Assembly: GCA_015227615.1 (NCBI GenBank)
Contig: JAALGZ010000006.1
Span: 1,116,001 to 1,180,000, forward strand
Source of the DNA: Labyrinthula sp. Ha
Taxonomy: Eukaryota > Sar > Bigyra > Labyrinthulida > Labyrinthulaceae
Length of the DNA: 64,000 nt
Direction of reading: 5' to 3'
Positions 42,045 through 54,909 of this stretch are shown piece after piece. The notes beneath the pieces are model-generated. The model saw only the letters and a list, made by a program, of their open reading frames with translations. It was not told the DNA's origin and made no database searches. Numbering within the stretch: position 1 is the stretch's first letter; each line of letters starts with the position of its first letter. The translations under genes and the position numbers were made by a program.

Positions 42045-45000
42045 CTTGTTTGTTATATCTCTTGACAAGAAATTAGAGAATACGATTGGTCCTCTAATTG
42101 TTCAACCAATGAAAAGTCTTGTATGGGTGATCCGTTTTCTTTATTTTGTTGGGGCTGAGGATTAGTTTATTGATGTTATGCTCTAAACGCATATGCGGTT
42201 TTATAGAAAATATTTAAAACCAAAGAAAAACAGAATAAATAGATTTTTAAGTTAGTGTGAAGATTCTATATAATTTATTATTTTAATAGAAAGCTCTTGC
42301 ATTTTTCTTTTATCGACGAGAATACATAAGCATACTTGGACAACTTACTTTCACAATTCGGGTTTTAGATGCACACAAGAAACTAATATCATATTTGTTA
42401 TTTTGTGTTAGTACCTTTGGTTTATGAAAGTAAATAACTGTTTTATTTTCTTCTGCTAGTTTTTACCTCTTAAAAAGCAAGGGATATTCAGGAAGTTTCT
42501 TTAAATGACCTAAACTGTTGTCTGGATACCAATTAGTGAATGTTCATGTGCTAAGATTTCTTTATTTCTATGTAATTCAGCTTCGCCATAAGGAGAATTA
42601 TGACATTAACACTTCATAGAAGCTTGTTTTGATGAAAATTCCAAATTAAAAATATAACTTGTTTAGTAACCCTTCCTTGCCTGGCCCAACTCCATGTTAC
42701 AAATGGTATTGTTCAATATGTCTAGCTATAGATTCTAGTTTTCATAACATGTTTATTATTGCATGTACGTAAAGAAATACTACACGACCGAGGTTGGGTG
42801 GATTTTAGAATATTCTATCCGTCATTTAAAGGTCTTTAGTAGAGCCTATAAATGTCAATAATACAATTTTACCGGTGGGAAGAGCTTGATTCTTTTCAAT
42901 CACTCTTAATCTATCGCTTTTAGGAAATTATAATGGTACAGTGGTGAAAATATCGTTCTTAATTTCAGGTTAACCCGGTAAAGGCTATGATGAAGTAGTG
43001 GCTTATACCCAGAAGGAGAGCGCTCACCCATCGCGCGAGAGAAATTATTCAGATTGTGGTAGTGTTTTCGGGTCAAAGTTTTGAGTGACCCAATCTATTA
43101 ACAATAATAAAATGTCAATAATGTTCACATATCTGGAAAGTAAAGAGAGAGAAATATCATCAACTAAAACCCAAACCAAAGGCCAAATCATATGGCTGTC
43201 TAGGCTGGAGATAATTTTTTTAGTTCTCTGAGGCATTAATGACTTTTTTGCAGCAGGTACCCGTTATAATCTATTCTTCGTTCCTTAAGCTATGAGTTTC
43301 TCATAAAGGTTAAAATATTTTTCCATTGCTCAAATGGTTTCTCATCGAGCCAGAGTTTCACGCTTATACGGTTTTTTCCCGGTTAAATGAAGTAAAAGTA
43401 TTCTATTGTTGTTTCACTTTCCATAATGATAAGAAAGTTGTTTTGCTACTAATATATATTGAGAAAGAGTAGATAATGTAGAATCAATAGCTAATTCCAT
43501 TTGCTAGAATAATTGACTTTCCTTCGAATACGTTACGAGAGAAATATAATTCTAAAATGATTAATTTAGAGAAACCACATTTACTTCTACATGTCCAAGT
43601 GGTTGCAAAGCACTTCTCAAGAAGGTTAATGAAATAGCTACTTTGGAAAAATAGCATATAGATTTAATTAAGTTCTAAAGAAGCTCTAGAAGCTCTTGTA
43701 GCTAAGTTATAGACATTGTTAACTTATTATTCTTAGTTATTTACTCCAAATAGAAAGGTGGGAGGATTGTTTCCTATTTTAGACGATACTCTTCTTTGGC
43801 AAGAATACTAATTATAAGAACTATCACTAATTGAAAGAGTTAATCTACCGCAATGGAGCCTCTATCATCGTCATGTCATCATATTTACGTTCTAAACTTC
43901 ATAATAAATTGAAATCCCATTCCGCGTTATATTGCAATTTTTCTTGAAGACCGACTATTAAGCTAACTTTAGTTTGATAAGTTTAAAGAGGTTTTACGCT
44001 AATGAACTGAAAATAAATTACCTCTGCAGTGTGGAAAATATTTGTAGGAAAAAGTGGGTTCTCAAAATAACAACAGTATTTACCTAATGTGCTTAATTCA
44101 AATCAACATCATTCTTGCTCCTGCAATTTCTACGTAGCTATAGCTACGGAACATGTGGTTGAAACCTTTTGTACAATTAATTCCTGGTTTCAATATTAAC
44201 TATGCAAGTTGGAATGATTAATATATGGGCAGATCGGTACTTTACGCAGTCTTCGAAATGATATGATTCTATTAGTAAACTAATTAATGTTACCAGAGAA
44301 GAAAATTCAAAACGTAATTAAGCGCTTATGAGAAAACTGAGGAATTGAAACCAAACGAGTCTCTTGAGTCGAAAGCCTAGCGTCAAACCCGTGAATATTG
44401 CATCTACCCAATTGAGGTTTCTAACGAACGATATTACAAGCACACACTTTAATGGTCGGATTAGTCGCCACATTTTCTTAGAAAGAGGAACGACCTAACG
44501 CGATGAACATTAATTCAAATAACACTGGAACTCTCTATGTACCATATCAGCCACTACATTTCCGGGCCTTGGAACATGAAATTTAGGAAAACCACTTGAT
44601 ACATCGTCAATAGTTAGTCTTCTTAGGGCTTCGGCCTGGATCATTATCACACAACCTCAGATCTGAAAAACTATTTAAAACTGAACACTGAACTCGAACT
44701 CAAGGCATAACAGGAAAGCTCTTCAAAAGTTATTGGAGAAAATAGACAATATAACTTGCTTTGGGAACACTGTTAGAATGGCTGTGTCTAAGGACTTCAT
44801 GGTCCCTGTACTTTTATGCTCCTGAAAAACGGATAGTGCTCAATGGAAGATCTGATATAAAGAAGTTCTTATAGTGTTGCAAGTGGGAAATTTCCGACAT
44901 TGAGTGTGTCAGGTATGGTAATAACTATAATAAAGCAAGAAACATGGGAGTCAAACCCAGATCACTTTTCTAGTTGCAATGAAGAGCTCAAATAGCTGTT

Positions 45001-47078
45001 AAGACTCAGTAAATACATACCAGCTAAAACTCAACCAATGAAAAAGGGAAATACAAGCAATTAGAGTTCCTTCTTGGCAAATCAAGAAAAAGCGCTATGC
45101 ATTCAATTATATTTGAGTATAGCTAACTCAGATATGGGACTGTAGTTGAGGAACAATTTATTACGGCAGCTGCTGCCGCTGCTGAGCTAAAAACTTGTTT
45201 CTTAGTGCATGTGTCGATTTGCTTGCTTCTCCGTTCCATTCCATCAAGAGTTCAAAGAAGATACGCACTAGTTTCTCAAACTGTGAGATGAATTAAGCCT
45301 AATCCCACATGTACCCGAAGCAACCCATTTTCATGCAAACAAATCACTCGGAGAAAGGGCTTACCAACTACATCTCTTCCTTGCTAAAGATGCTTCTGGA
45401 TACAACTTCCAGATCCAACTGGGTACCTAATAGAAGTCCTTAACCTAAGGAGAATAAGTCTTGCAATGAAAGCCCCAATACACTTTACTCCTGGAGAAGA
45501 TTAACTACTGGGACATCACCAAGTAGTACTCACAAATTATCCCACCAATAACGTGTTCAAACCAGTTTTTCTCTTCTTTACCACCCAGTGGGTACAGAAG
45601 AAAGAACTTCAAAAACCTCCAAAGAACAAGGGATGTTTCTTCGCAAGAGACCTATGTCTGGTACAACATAACAAGAGTTTTTCTCTGGTTTGCGACATCT
45701 CGCAGCATCTGGTGCCAAGAACTTCCATCCTAGGGACACCTTCCCACAGTCCCTAGATAACTGCTAACCCTAGCAGCCCCCTTTAACTTGTTGGAAGCGT
45801 GCTACACAACTTTGTAAAATTAAAACTCATAACCAAGTCCAAGTGTTGTTAACAAACAGTTCTCTTTTGTGGATGTTCTACGGGCCTTGCATACCCTTGA
45901 AGCTTTCCACAACACTCGGTGCTACCTCCAAGAGCAAAGTTACTCCCAAGTAGCATACCAACTTGTTTTTTTTGGTTCTGAACATGCGTGCGGAGAAGAT
46001 CGTACAAGAACTAATAAAAAACGGGTTTAAAACCCCTCAATCATTGTGAGTTACCCAATCATTTGTGTAAACACACTGTTTTCCCGCCGATTCCAGTTCG
46101 ACCAGCTGGCCCTTGCCCAGCTGTTTTCTCTTTCTACTCCTATACCAAGATATTTCTCAACCTCCAAAAAGCGTGCGAACTTTGTTCTGCCGATATATTC
46201 ACGCCCTGAATTAACTGAATTCCGGTTAACGACCACTGCGATCTTGTATAAATCCCCGGTTTTGACGCTTCCCCAAGTCGTCAAACTTCTGACGCAGGCC
46301 CAAAGGACAAATATCGACAGAAGGAGACTATGTTTTGGCCCGGGTAGATTGCTATGCTGCTGAATCTATTCCCGTGTTTTTTTCTACCCATAGCTAAAAT
46401 TATCCCATATTAACATATTTTTCAGCTCCTTCCCGGGATATGTACCCAACAAATTGGAGAAGACGCGCATCTCGACCATTTTGTCTACATTCCTTAACGG
46501 CTCTTAAGAACCGAGAGGTATTATGGTTTGATACGATTTTTCATAACATACACATGTACACATAAGAAATGGTCATGAAATAGATAACATCAAGTTTACA
46601 TACACTCGGTATCGTAAAGCTAATAAGTGCTTATAATTAAATGGTCTCTTTGATTAAGGTTAACAAAGGTGAGTAAGACTTACCAGTGAATAGTGTAACA
46701 ATTCTGCCATTTATTTAGCACAAATTAGTAGTCATGACTTAAAAAATTTCATATTTTAGTCCTATCCCTGTGTGTTTTTTAATATATTCCTTGCCAGTTG
46801 AACCAGTTTCTGTACTTAAATAAAGCTATTGTGTGAATATTTGCGTTCAAAGGTTAAAGGTAGGTCTGGGCACACAACATTGTCTACCACTGTATCTTCG
46901 AAGGCACCAGTTGAGTTCTGGTCTTCCCTACTAAAAGAGAGCTAAAAAAACGTTCCCGGAGATATTTGCTGTCCCCGGCGAAAAAGCGAGGCTATGTTTT
47001 TCTTATAAGTTCCAAACCAATTTCAGTTGGTCCCAAGCTTCAGCTGTTAAAACTTTTCAGTTAAATATTCAAGTGTGT
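42045..47078. other. Gene-free region of 5.0 kb
   Basis: I see no intact gene. A weak Ty3/gypsy-like trace lies near 44.9-45.8 kb. About 45.3-46.5 kb is visibly more GC-rich than the rest of the window and looks like foreign, decayed DNA. Confidence 0.55.
44900..45800 (+). mobile_element. Possible Ty3/gypsy integrase fossil
   Basis: On the plus strand, the stretch near 45.3-45.45 kb recalls the C-terminal catalytic part of a Ty3/gypsy integrase, with spacing between a conserved Glu and Trp close to the family's. It is old, with many breaks, and no LTRs were found. Limits are approximate and the family call is weak. Confidence 0.3.
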
Positions 47079-48209
47079 ATGAAGTGCGAACCGTTAAATA
47101 AGTTCCCTGGAATAGAGAAACTTGAAGACTTAAAAATGTTGGCTTTGGGTAATGAAGATACACTTTATCATCCAAAGCGTAGTGTTAAGGTTAAGAAGAG
47201 TAACTCGGAAATATCAAAGAGGTACAGGTTGAAGCAGAAGGTACTTTTGATTACTGAGCGGGAGAAGAGCAACTACTTAGAGCAAGAGATTTACTGGTTA
47301 AGAGTCCGGTGTCATAAACTGAAAGCATTGGTGCGTCGATATGAAGAAGAGAAGCATTCGCTCAAGAGAGCTTGGACTTCTACTTTTCTCGTTCCTCAGA
47401 ACAATACGCTCAGATATAAGAGGGCCAAAATAGTTGCCTACCGAACCTTACTTACAAGTACGGTGAATATCTCGAAGGATTTACCAAACTATGAAGGAAC
47501 CCATTTCTTTGAAGACATCTTTCCAGTTCTAGAAAGAGTTTTTTCAGAGCATATTAACTTCAAAGCACAGAGTAAATACTTTTCAACGCTGCAGCATGAG
47601 ATTAAGACATTTCGGGGTGAAGGTGATATTAAAGGGCAGATGCAGCACGAGTTAAAAATTAGAAAAATTCCTTTGAAAGTAGCTTACGTTAGAGTTGGTA
47701 GAGAGTATGAAAACTTTTTTCACATTGAGCTTAATCTTTCTCTGAAGTATAACCAAGCTATGACAATGCACTGCTTGAACAAGCTAATTCAACTCAGATG
47801 TCAGAAGATTTCTCACACACCTCAATATCTTGTGGATTCATGTGTTATGAAGCTGAACTATGATCACCATCGAGAACTGTTAAATTACTTGAATACTCTC
47901 TCTCCACTAAATTTAAAGTCAGTGGTCATAGTCAAACTGGTGTTGATCAAAGCAGTGGAAGTTATTTATGACTGTTACATTTTATTTGAGACACGAGATG
48001 TTTCTTCAGTGGTGTTGCTGCCTTTTGATCTTATGAAAAAGAACCAGACATTTAAGGCAAATGAGAGTGTTGTTTGCATATCTTTTGAAAAAAGTAAGCT
48101 GAAGGGATCACCAACGCGGATTAAGATATCATATTTTCACGAAGAAAAGGAACAGGCGAAGGATGATACTGTTAGGTTGCTGGGTAGTTTATTTGGGGGT
48201 GAGATTTGA
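47079..48209 (+). CDS. bZIP transcription factor with large uncharacterised C-terminal domain
   Basis: A 376-aa intronless protein. Residues 36-95 are a bZIP. The basic region NSEISKRYRLKQK aligns with the typical NRESARRSRLRKQ, with N42-x7-R50 exactly as the invariant pair. Heptad positions 67, 74, 81, 88 and 95 are L, L, L, Y, L in register; the first position (60) is Glu. A C-terminal region of about 275 residues (100-376) mixes helices and strands (VAYVRVGREYENFFHIELN, VVIVKLVLIKAVEVIYDCYI) and is not a known bZIP partner domain to me. Start is the first ATG (47079). The frame upstream has only a GTG. A (TTG)n run follows the stop. Confidence 0.72.
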   Translation: MKCEPLNKFPGIEKLEDLKMLALGNEDTLYHPKRSVKVKKSNSEISKRYRLKQKVLLITEREKSNYLEQEIYWLRVRCHKLKALVRRYEEEKHSLKRAWTSTFLVPQNNTLRYKRAKIVAYRTLLTSTVNISKDLPNYEGTHFFEDIFPVLERVFSEHINFKAQSKYFSTLQHEIKTFRGEGDIKGQMQHELKIRKIPLKVAYVRVGREYENFFHIELNLSLKYNQAMTMHCLNKLIQLRCQKISHTPQYLVDSCVMKLNYDHHRELLNYLNTLSPLNLKSVVIVKLVLIKAVEVIYDCYILFETRDVSSVVLLPFDLMKKNQTFKANESVVCISFEKSKLKGSPTRIKISYFHEEKEQAKDDTVRLLGSLFGGEI

Positions 48210-48474
48210 ATACAAAGTTGTTGTTGTTGTTGATTTAGTTTAAAACAAGTTGGGTCTTCTGGTTCTTTTCAGTGTAAGCAGTATATGAAGAATATTGGGA
48301 CCTTTTTGGACCTGTACTTGATTTTTGTTAGTCCGTATATACAGAAAAATTAAAACCAAATATCGTGCGAAAGTTTTTGTTCCTTTTTTTCTTTGGTTAG
48401 ATTTTTAAAGCTAGTTTTCCTGTTCAAATTAAAAAAAATGATATTGAATATATTGTCTTTGAAGATGGAAGTAA

Positions 48475-49554
48475 TTTCTTGTTGAAAAACCATAGTTTAC
48501 AGAGTGTTTCATGTACATGAAAATGCTTGCATAATAGCAGACATCATATTTAACCCAAACATAGCTACAAGCCTGTACTTAGGTTTTGTTGTGGGTTGGT
48601 GTTGAGACATTATCTTCTTTGGAGTCCACATATTTTCACAGAACAATAGTTGATGTATTTCATCTACTTGCTCTATTTCCACTTGAGTTGTTTTGGTGTC
48701 GAATATTTCATCCTCGAGAGGATAAACAACTGCTGTAGACTCTCTTCACTCATGAATGCGCATCATAGAACCAAGTCTTCTTCTCTCTTCTTCTATATCT
48801 TCTGTTTTTTGTTCCTTTTCATTCACAGAATTGATGCTGTAGTTTTTTCATCCTCTCAACTTTTCTCTTAATCTGTCTTTTGCAACACCAACTCTTGTAC
48901 TACATCTAGATATAGCTTTTTTTCACAAAATACAGTTATTTTTTTCTATTATTGATATCAATCTATGGACTTTTAGTAGGCCTCCATTGTTGAATAGAAC
49001 AACGATTTGTTTCTTGGTTTTTGTTTTGTATGAGTTTTAGCTTCTTATTATTTTGGTGTTAACTTTAGACAGCTGAATATTACAAATGAATCTTCTATGC
49101 TATCTTGAATATTTCTATCAATACCTTCCATTTTCATTGAGAATTTTTTTATAATAATTTCACAGAGAATGGCATTTTCTTGTGTACTACTTATAAGTCA
49201 TAACAGTGTAGTTTGATATAGTATGAATATTAATATCTTCAATTTATTCAATGATTTTAAGTCCTTGTACAAGCCGATAGGAGATTTAGTTTCAGTAAAG
49301 AACAGGGTTTTACACATTATCTTCTAAGCTAAAGTGTTCTTAAAATTTTGGAATTAGATACTATAGTCATTTTCTCAATATGATTACAGAGTACATTGGG
49401 TAGCTAAAATTGAAGAGCAAATAAAATATATCCAAATCCTTCGGTGTAAGAGCGATGTTATCATTGAAAACCGAAACAGCTCGAACCAACTTCACCTTGA
49501 CATGAAATTTTCTCAGTTAATAATACTTCATTTCAAATGGCCAAACTGCTAAAA
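48475..49554 (+). repeat. Left arm of a 1.08-kb inverted repeat
   Basis: These 1080 bp are repeated in reverse complement at 53579-54658 without any indel: paired coordinates always sum to 103133. Only a few substitutions are seen, near the inner end. An identical 73-codon frame occurs in both arms but looks non-genic. Target duplications at the outer ends are not apparent. Confidence 0.95.
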
Positions 49555-49787
49555 CTTATTCTGCCTACATCAACTTAAAGTTCAATCCTTACACAATTAA
49601 ACTCTTGTCGATGGATTTCCTAATGGAGATGGTGATATAAACAAGGAGTGTTTTTCTGTTGAAAACAGACCATACATAAAAACAGGTTCTCACTGTCCGC
49701 TGAATATCAGGTAGTTTATACTTTTTGAGACTTAAAATCCTGATTCATAACATCATGGTGCTATACCAAATGCCACATTTAGCTAGA

Positions 49788-49820
49788 ATTTAGCTAGAAT
49801 TTAGCTAGACTCTAGCATCT
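49788..49820. repeat. Short tandem array, 11-bp unit
   Basis: TTTAGCTAGAA is repeated three times, the last copy ending in AGAC. Confidence 0.85.
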
Positions 49821-52800
49821 TGAAACCTTTACTAACACCTCCTTTTAACACAAGATCAGATTCTTCATATTGGCGTTAGATCAAGAAACCAAAATAGTTC
49901 TCTCTGCCTCCTGCATGGTAGATGAAAACGCATATAGTTAAGAGTAAATACATATTATTATTACAAGAGGTTTCTGCAAAGTTTTTACAATTTGTAACAT
50001 TTCTCTTTTGAAGAACTGGTTTTAACAATAGTTGATTTGATTCTCTCTAGCTGTAATATTCCAAAATTAACAAAATTAGGACTAACGGGGGTACTGATCT
50101 TTCTTCTCATTACTATGCTTCTGGGAAGCTCTTGACTTGAAGAAATTTAAATGATACTCAATACAATTTGTGTAAAATAAGATGAAATTATACTCTCTAA
50201 GAGTTCGGTACTTTGGATTTACCCCATGAACAACTTGACCGTAGTTGGAGTTCATACTAACGGGGAACTAAATTATAGCTAAATGCTGAATATTACACGT
50301 GCTCTACTACCCAAATCAGCTGTAATTTGTTACACCGTATGAATTAAGTACTTATCAACTATTGTAACCTATTGGTTTTATGTTGTAACATCAGGTATTA
50401 CACAAAAGAAGTTGTGCCTGTTCCTCTCTGCATTTTATGAAGGGGATATCCTAATTCCTTATAAACTTCATATAATACTAGAGATATAGCTGCCTGAATA
50501 TGTATACTCCTTGTTTAAACAAAATCTATTTTACCTGGAAACAAAAAACCTCAGTTATAAAATATGTAGAGGATAAAATGTGCATTTGCCCCTCAGTATC
50601 TTATGTTTCAAGAAGGAAGGAGGGGTTCAGCTAAAAAATCTTCTTTAAAATTTCAGGTCTTCATAATTAAAACATACCGATAATGAAGAGAATTAGATAT
50701 ATCCAGGTAAAATTTTCAAATTAGGGGAAGTCCCTAAAGGGAATATAGCGAATCAAAGATTTTCCAGGCTTAAGAACATATGGTTTTGGATGGTATATGT
50801 TTTTCATTTTCACAGGTTCTTGTTTAAACTAACTATCAAAATTTCTGCTGAGTTTTCCTAGAGTGATATCCTCTAAAGGGTTGACAGCTCGAATGTTGTT
50901 GAGATATCAATAAAGCTTAGTACAACAGAAGAATAAGATATTGGGTAAGGGGGAAGTCTCCGAGCAAGACTGAAAAGTTCAACATAGACTGCCTGTCGGC
51001 CAGAAATGAAATTTAATCTAGTTTTCTGTTCTTAAATACAGCTATAACGATTAAGTTACTTTCTCCGATTTTTTTAGAAACTAAGAAGTATAAAAAGTAT
51101 GACCATCTTGATGCCTATATGAATTATAAGATATATGTCAATGGGTATATTGAAGCAGATAAAGTCATATTAAGTTAGTAGAGGGGGCTTCCTATGGCTT
51201 ATTTCCTTGTAATTAAGTTTATGTACTCGTACCAATGGTATCAAAAGAAAAGAAGGTTTCAGGAAATAAAAGCACATTGTCGTAATTAGGAATTAGTTTT
51301 CACATCTGCCCAATGTATTTGAATGTTACAAATGATGTTACATGAACATCTCAGAGCTTATTCACGTGTTGAACTCACAGAATCGAATAAATTTTATACA
51401 AAAAATGTCTTTATTATCGAAAAGTAGTATTTAACCTGCAACATTGCAGCCAAAGCAGAATAAATCCAACATGTAATCAATTAGCTATTAATAAAGAAAA
51501 AATGATCTCAAACCTTTCATTACTGTAGCAGAGACCGGTCGTGTTCCCAAAGATAAATTTTATGTTTTTTAATGAGTTTTGACTTGTCCAAAGCATAGGC
51601 ATCAAGTCACACAAACCTCATTAGTTTTACGCAAACCGGTAAAAGAAGTAGGATTTTTGCTACCTTAAATGAATTACTTAGCAAAGGAAACAAATGAATA
51701 ATTAATTCTTGTTCCTTTCAAACTCCTGGAAGTTATATCCTACAACAAACGGAAATTTTCTACATTTTTGCAATGTTATACAAATTGTCATTTTGAATGC
51801 ACTGTTGAAAAAATTGGCCAAGAAAGAGCCTCTACTATTAACTAAAATAGACAAATTCTAGTATTAGACTCTTTGTAGTATTCACTCCCTTTGAATAAGA
51901 GTTTCTGAAACTCCTAATATCCATCGTTTTAAAGAATACGATACTTTTACTTTTATCACGTAAATGAACTTGTGAATTCAGTGCCATATAACACTGTGGT
52001 TCTGGGATGCAATGCCGATATAGGTTAACATGAAATTATATATGCCATGTATAATGCAAGGTCAAAAAATATTGCTAATGAAATTGCCGTTTCGGGTTAC
52101 TAAAATCTCCCAGCAGAACACTCACTGACTTTCAATTAATCTGTTTCTGATTCTAACCTTCAAGAAACCTAGTTGCTGGTAGAATTCTATGTGTATTATA
52201 AAGATAACATATTTTAATACCAGAATATATTAGTGAGCAGTTTTGATGATTGAAAGAAATGTTCTTGCTGTGATAGTATCCACACTTGCTAAAAAATGAC
52301 ACACTGAGTTCTTTAAGGAGCTATCCTCCTCAGGGAGGTAACAACTATTGGATGTCACAACCCGAAATGGTTACTAAGTCAATACCCAGACAACGGTATA
52401 TGCATAATAGTCAAATTCTAGCTATTAATGTAGTTATATTAGCGCTGGATTAGAGAGTCTCCTCGATAATTTTAGCTTATGATGCCATTTTACTCGAATT
52501 TTAGATAACTATTCTCCGGGTGCAAATTTAAACTACTTAACAGAAGAGCATGTATTCAAGAAAACGCTTTGTTCAGCATAGTATAACAAACTGAAGACTT
52601 AGACTGGTGTATTAAATACTAAAATGAAATTAATTTTCATATTTCTATTCTGACTACAAAACATACTTTCAACTCGAATAAAACAAAAAGAATATACCTT
52701 AAAATTTGTAAATAGGACGCACGATGTGTATTTGTAACTGGTATGTGATCATTAGGAACATTGAAGTTGGGAAGAGTGTGAACATTTTCTATCTGAGATT

Positions 52801-53265
52801 CAAAGCCCCGATATGACTCTTACTCTACGGACACGATTTTCATGATGAAGTTTAACATGCATAGTTATCTTAAGAAATCTGCTACGTTGGCTTCTTACTT
52901 TGAATCAGTCATTAGATAAATGCTTTCTTATTGAATTAATGAATACTCTAAATATACTATTTATTTCCTCCCGTAATTTAGAAGCAAGAATGATACTAGT
53001 CTCCAGAAGCATCTCCTTGGTTCTTTGTTTGAAGTTAAACCTTTTGGCTATTAACTATTTGGGTCAGCAATTTATTGAAGCAGCTATATATCAAATACAT
53101 TATTCAAAATATCTAAGATTATAGCACCTTCAAGATTGGTATCCGAAATTCTGTATAGACAAGGTTAAAGTTAATCTAAACTATTATCCCAGGAGATATC
53201 TTATTCAGTAAATTAACCTGTCAACTCTTAGAGTTACAGACCAAACTAACTTTTTAAACAGAAGT

Positions 53266-53289
53266 ACCCGCATTCTCAAGAATGCGGGT
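53266..53289. repeat. GC-rich perfect hairpin
   Basis: ACCCGCATTC (53266-53275), loop TCAA, GAATGCGGGT (53280-53289). A GC-rich stem in an AT-rich core, sharing the ACCCGC end with the hairpin at 4866-4886. Confidence 0.85.
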
Positions 53290-53578
53290 CTATCAAACAT
53301 GATTTGCAAGGTAGACTTGAAAAGTCTTGTTTCATTGAGTGCTTTCTAGAATATTGACAGGTTCCTGTTACAAATTTCTAGTTCTAGTAGGAATTTGTTC
53401 TCCATACAGCAGTAGAAGTCCTGTTCGAAAAACAGCGAGTCTCCCAATTTGGGTAGATCTATTTTACTATTGCTTCAACTAACTTAACTCAGTTCAGGTT
53501 ATCTGGTAACATCCCCAGATAGAAATTGTAATCTACACTTAGGGCATGAAGGCTATAGCATTCATGATTCATAGCAAA

Positions 53579-54658
53579 TTTTAGCAGTTTGGCCATTTGA
53601 AATGAAGTATTATTTACTGAAAAAATTTCATGTCAAGGTGAAGTTGGTTCGAGCTGTTTCGGTTTTCAATGATAACATCGCTCTTACACCGAAGGATTTG
53701 GATATATTTTATTTGCTCTTCAATTTTAGCTACCCAATGTACTCTGTAATCATATTGAGAAAATGACTATAGTATCTAATTCCAAAATTTTAAGAACACT
53801 TTAGCTTAGAAGATAATGTGTAAAACCCTGTTCTTTACTGAAACTAAATCTCCTATCGGCTTGTACAAGGACTTAAAATCATTGAATAAATTGAAGATAT
53901 TAATATTCATACTATATCAAACTACACTGTTATGACTTATAAGTAGTACACAAGAAAATGCCATTCTCTGTGAAATTATTATAAAAAAATTCTCAATGAA
54001 AATGGAAGGTATTGATAGAAATATTCAAGATAGCATAGAAGATTCATTTGTAATATTCAGCTGTCTAAAGTTAACACCAAAATAATAAGAAGCTAAAACT
54101 CATACAAAACAAAAACCAAGAAACAAATCGTTGTTCTATTCAACAATGGAGGCCTACTAAAAGTCCATAGATTGATATCAATAATAGAAAAAAATAACTG
54201 TATTTTGTGAAAAAAAGCTATATCTAGATGTAGTACAAGAGTTGGTGTTGCAAAAGACAGATTAAGAGAAAAGTTGAGAGGATGAAAAAACTACAGCATC
54301 AATTCTGTGAATGAAAAGGAACAAAAAACAGAAGATATAGAAGAAGAGAGAAGAAGACTTGGTTCTATGATGCGCATTCATGAGTGAAGAGAGTCTACAG
54401 CAGTTGTTTATCCTCTCGAGGATGAAATATTCGACACCAAAACAACTCAAGTGGAAATAGAGCAAGTAGATGAAATACATCAACTATTGTTCTGTGAAAA
54501 TATGTGGACTCCAAAGAAGATAATGTCTCAACACCAACCCACAACAAAACCTAAGTACAGGCTTGTAGCTATGTTTGGGTTAAATATGATGTCTGCTATT
54601 ATGCAAGCATTTTCATGTACATGAAACACTCTGTAAACTATGGTTTTTCAACAAGAAA
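53579..54658 (-). repeat. Right arm of the 1.08-kb inverted repeat
   Basis: Reverse complement of 48475-49554. Its outer end lies about 250 bp beyond the stop of the eL27 gene, mirroring the left arm, which begins about 265 bp beyond the stop of the bZIP gene. Confidence 0.95.
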
Positions 54659-54909
54659 ATCTCTATCAATGTCTATGAATAAAACAGATATGAAAACCTG
54701 AGTATTCAACCCGATGGAACACTAATCATATAATAGTCAATTCAGACACCTCGCATACTCTTGGACGAAGGTTCAATGGAGCAACCAAATGTGGGTAGGA
54801 GTGTAACGTCGCGTTCATGTTCTTACCAGCAAGGATTTTTTTCAAGAAAAAACCTGCAGAATGTGAATCAACTCGTGCGTACATTATGTGCTGAGAAAGA
54901 GAAACGTGT

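Larger units (their letters stand above)
49555..53578. other. 4.0-kb gene-free core between inverted repeats
   Basis: AT-rich and without any supported gene. It holds a short 11-bp tandem array (TTTAGCTAGAA, 3 copies, about 49788-49820) and a perfect hairpin (53266-53289). This layout, unique core flanked by long inverted repeats, resembles several yeast regional centromeres, but nothing in the sequence proves that role. Confidence 0.6.

Noticed and set aside
48650-48871. Identical 73-codon frame in both inverted-repeat arms (also 54262-54483)
   Set aside because: Identity follows from the repeat itself. The peptide is Phe/Leu/Ser-rich, unlike the window's other genes, and has no neighbours or introns supporting a gene.
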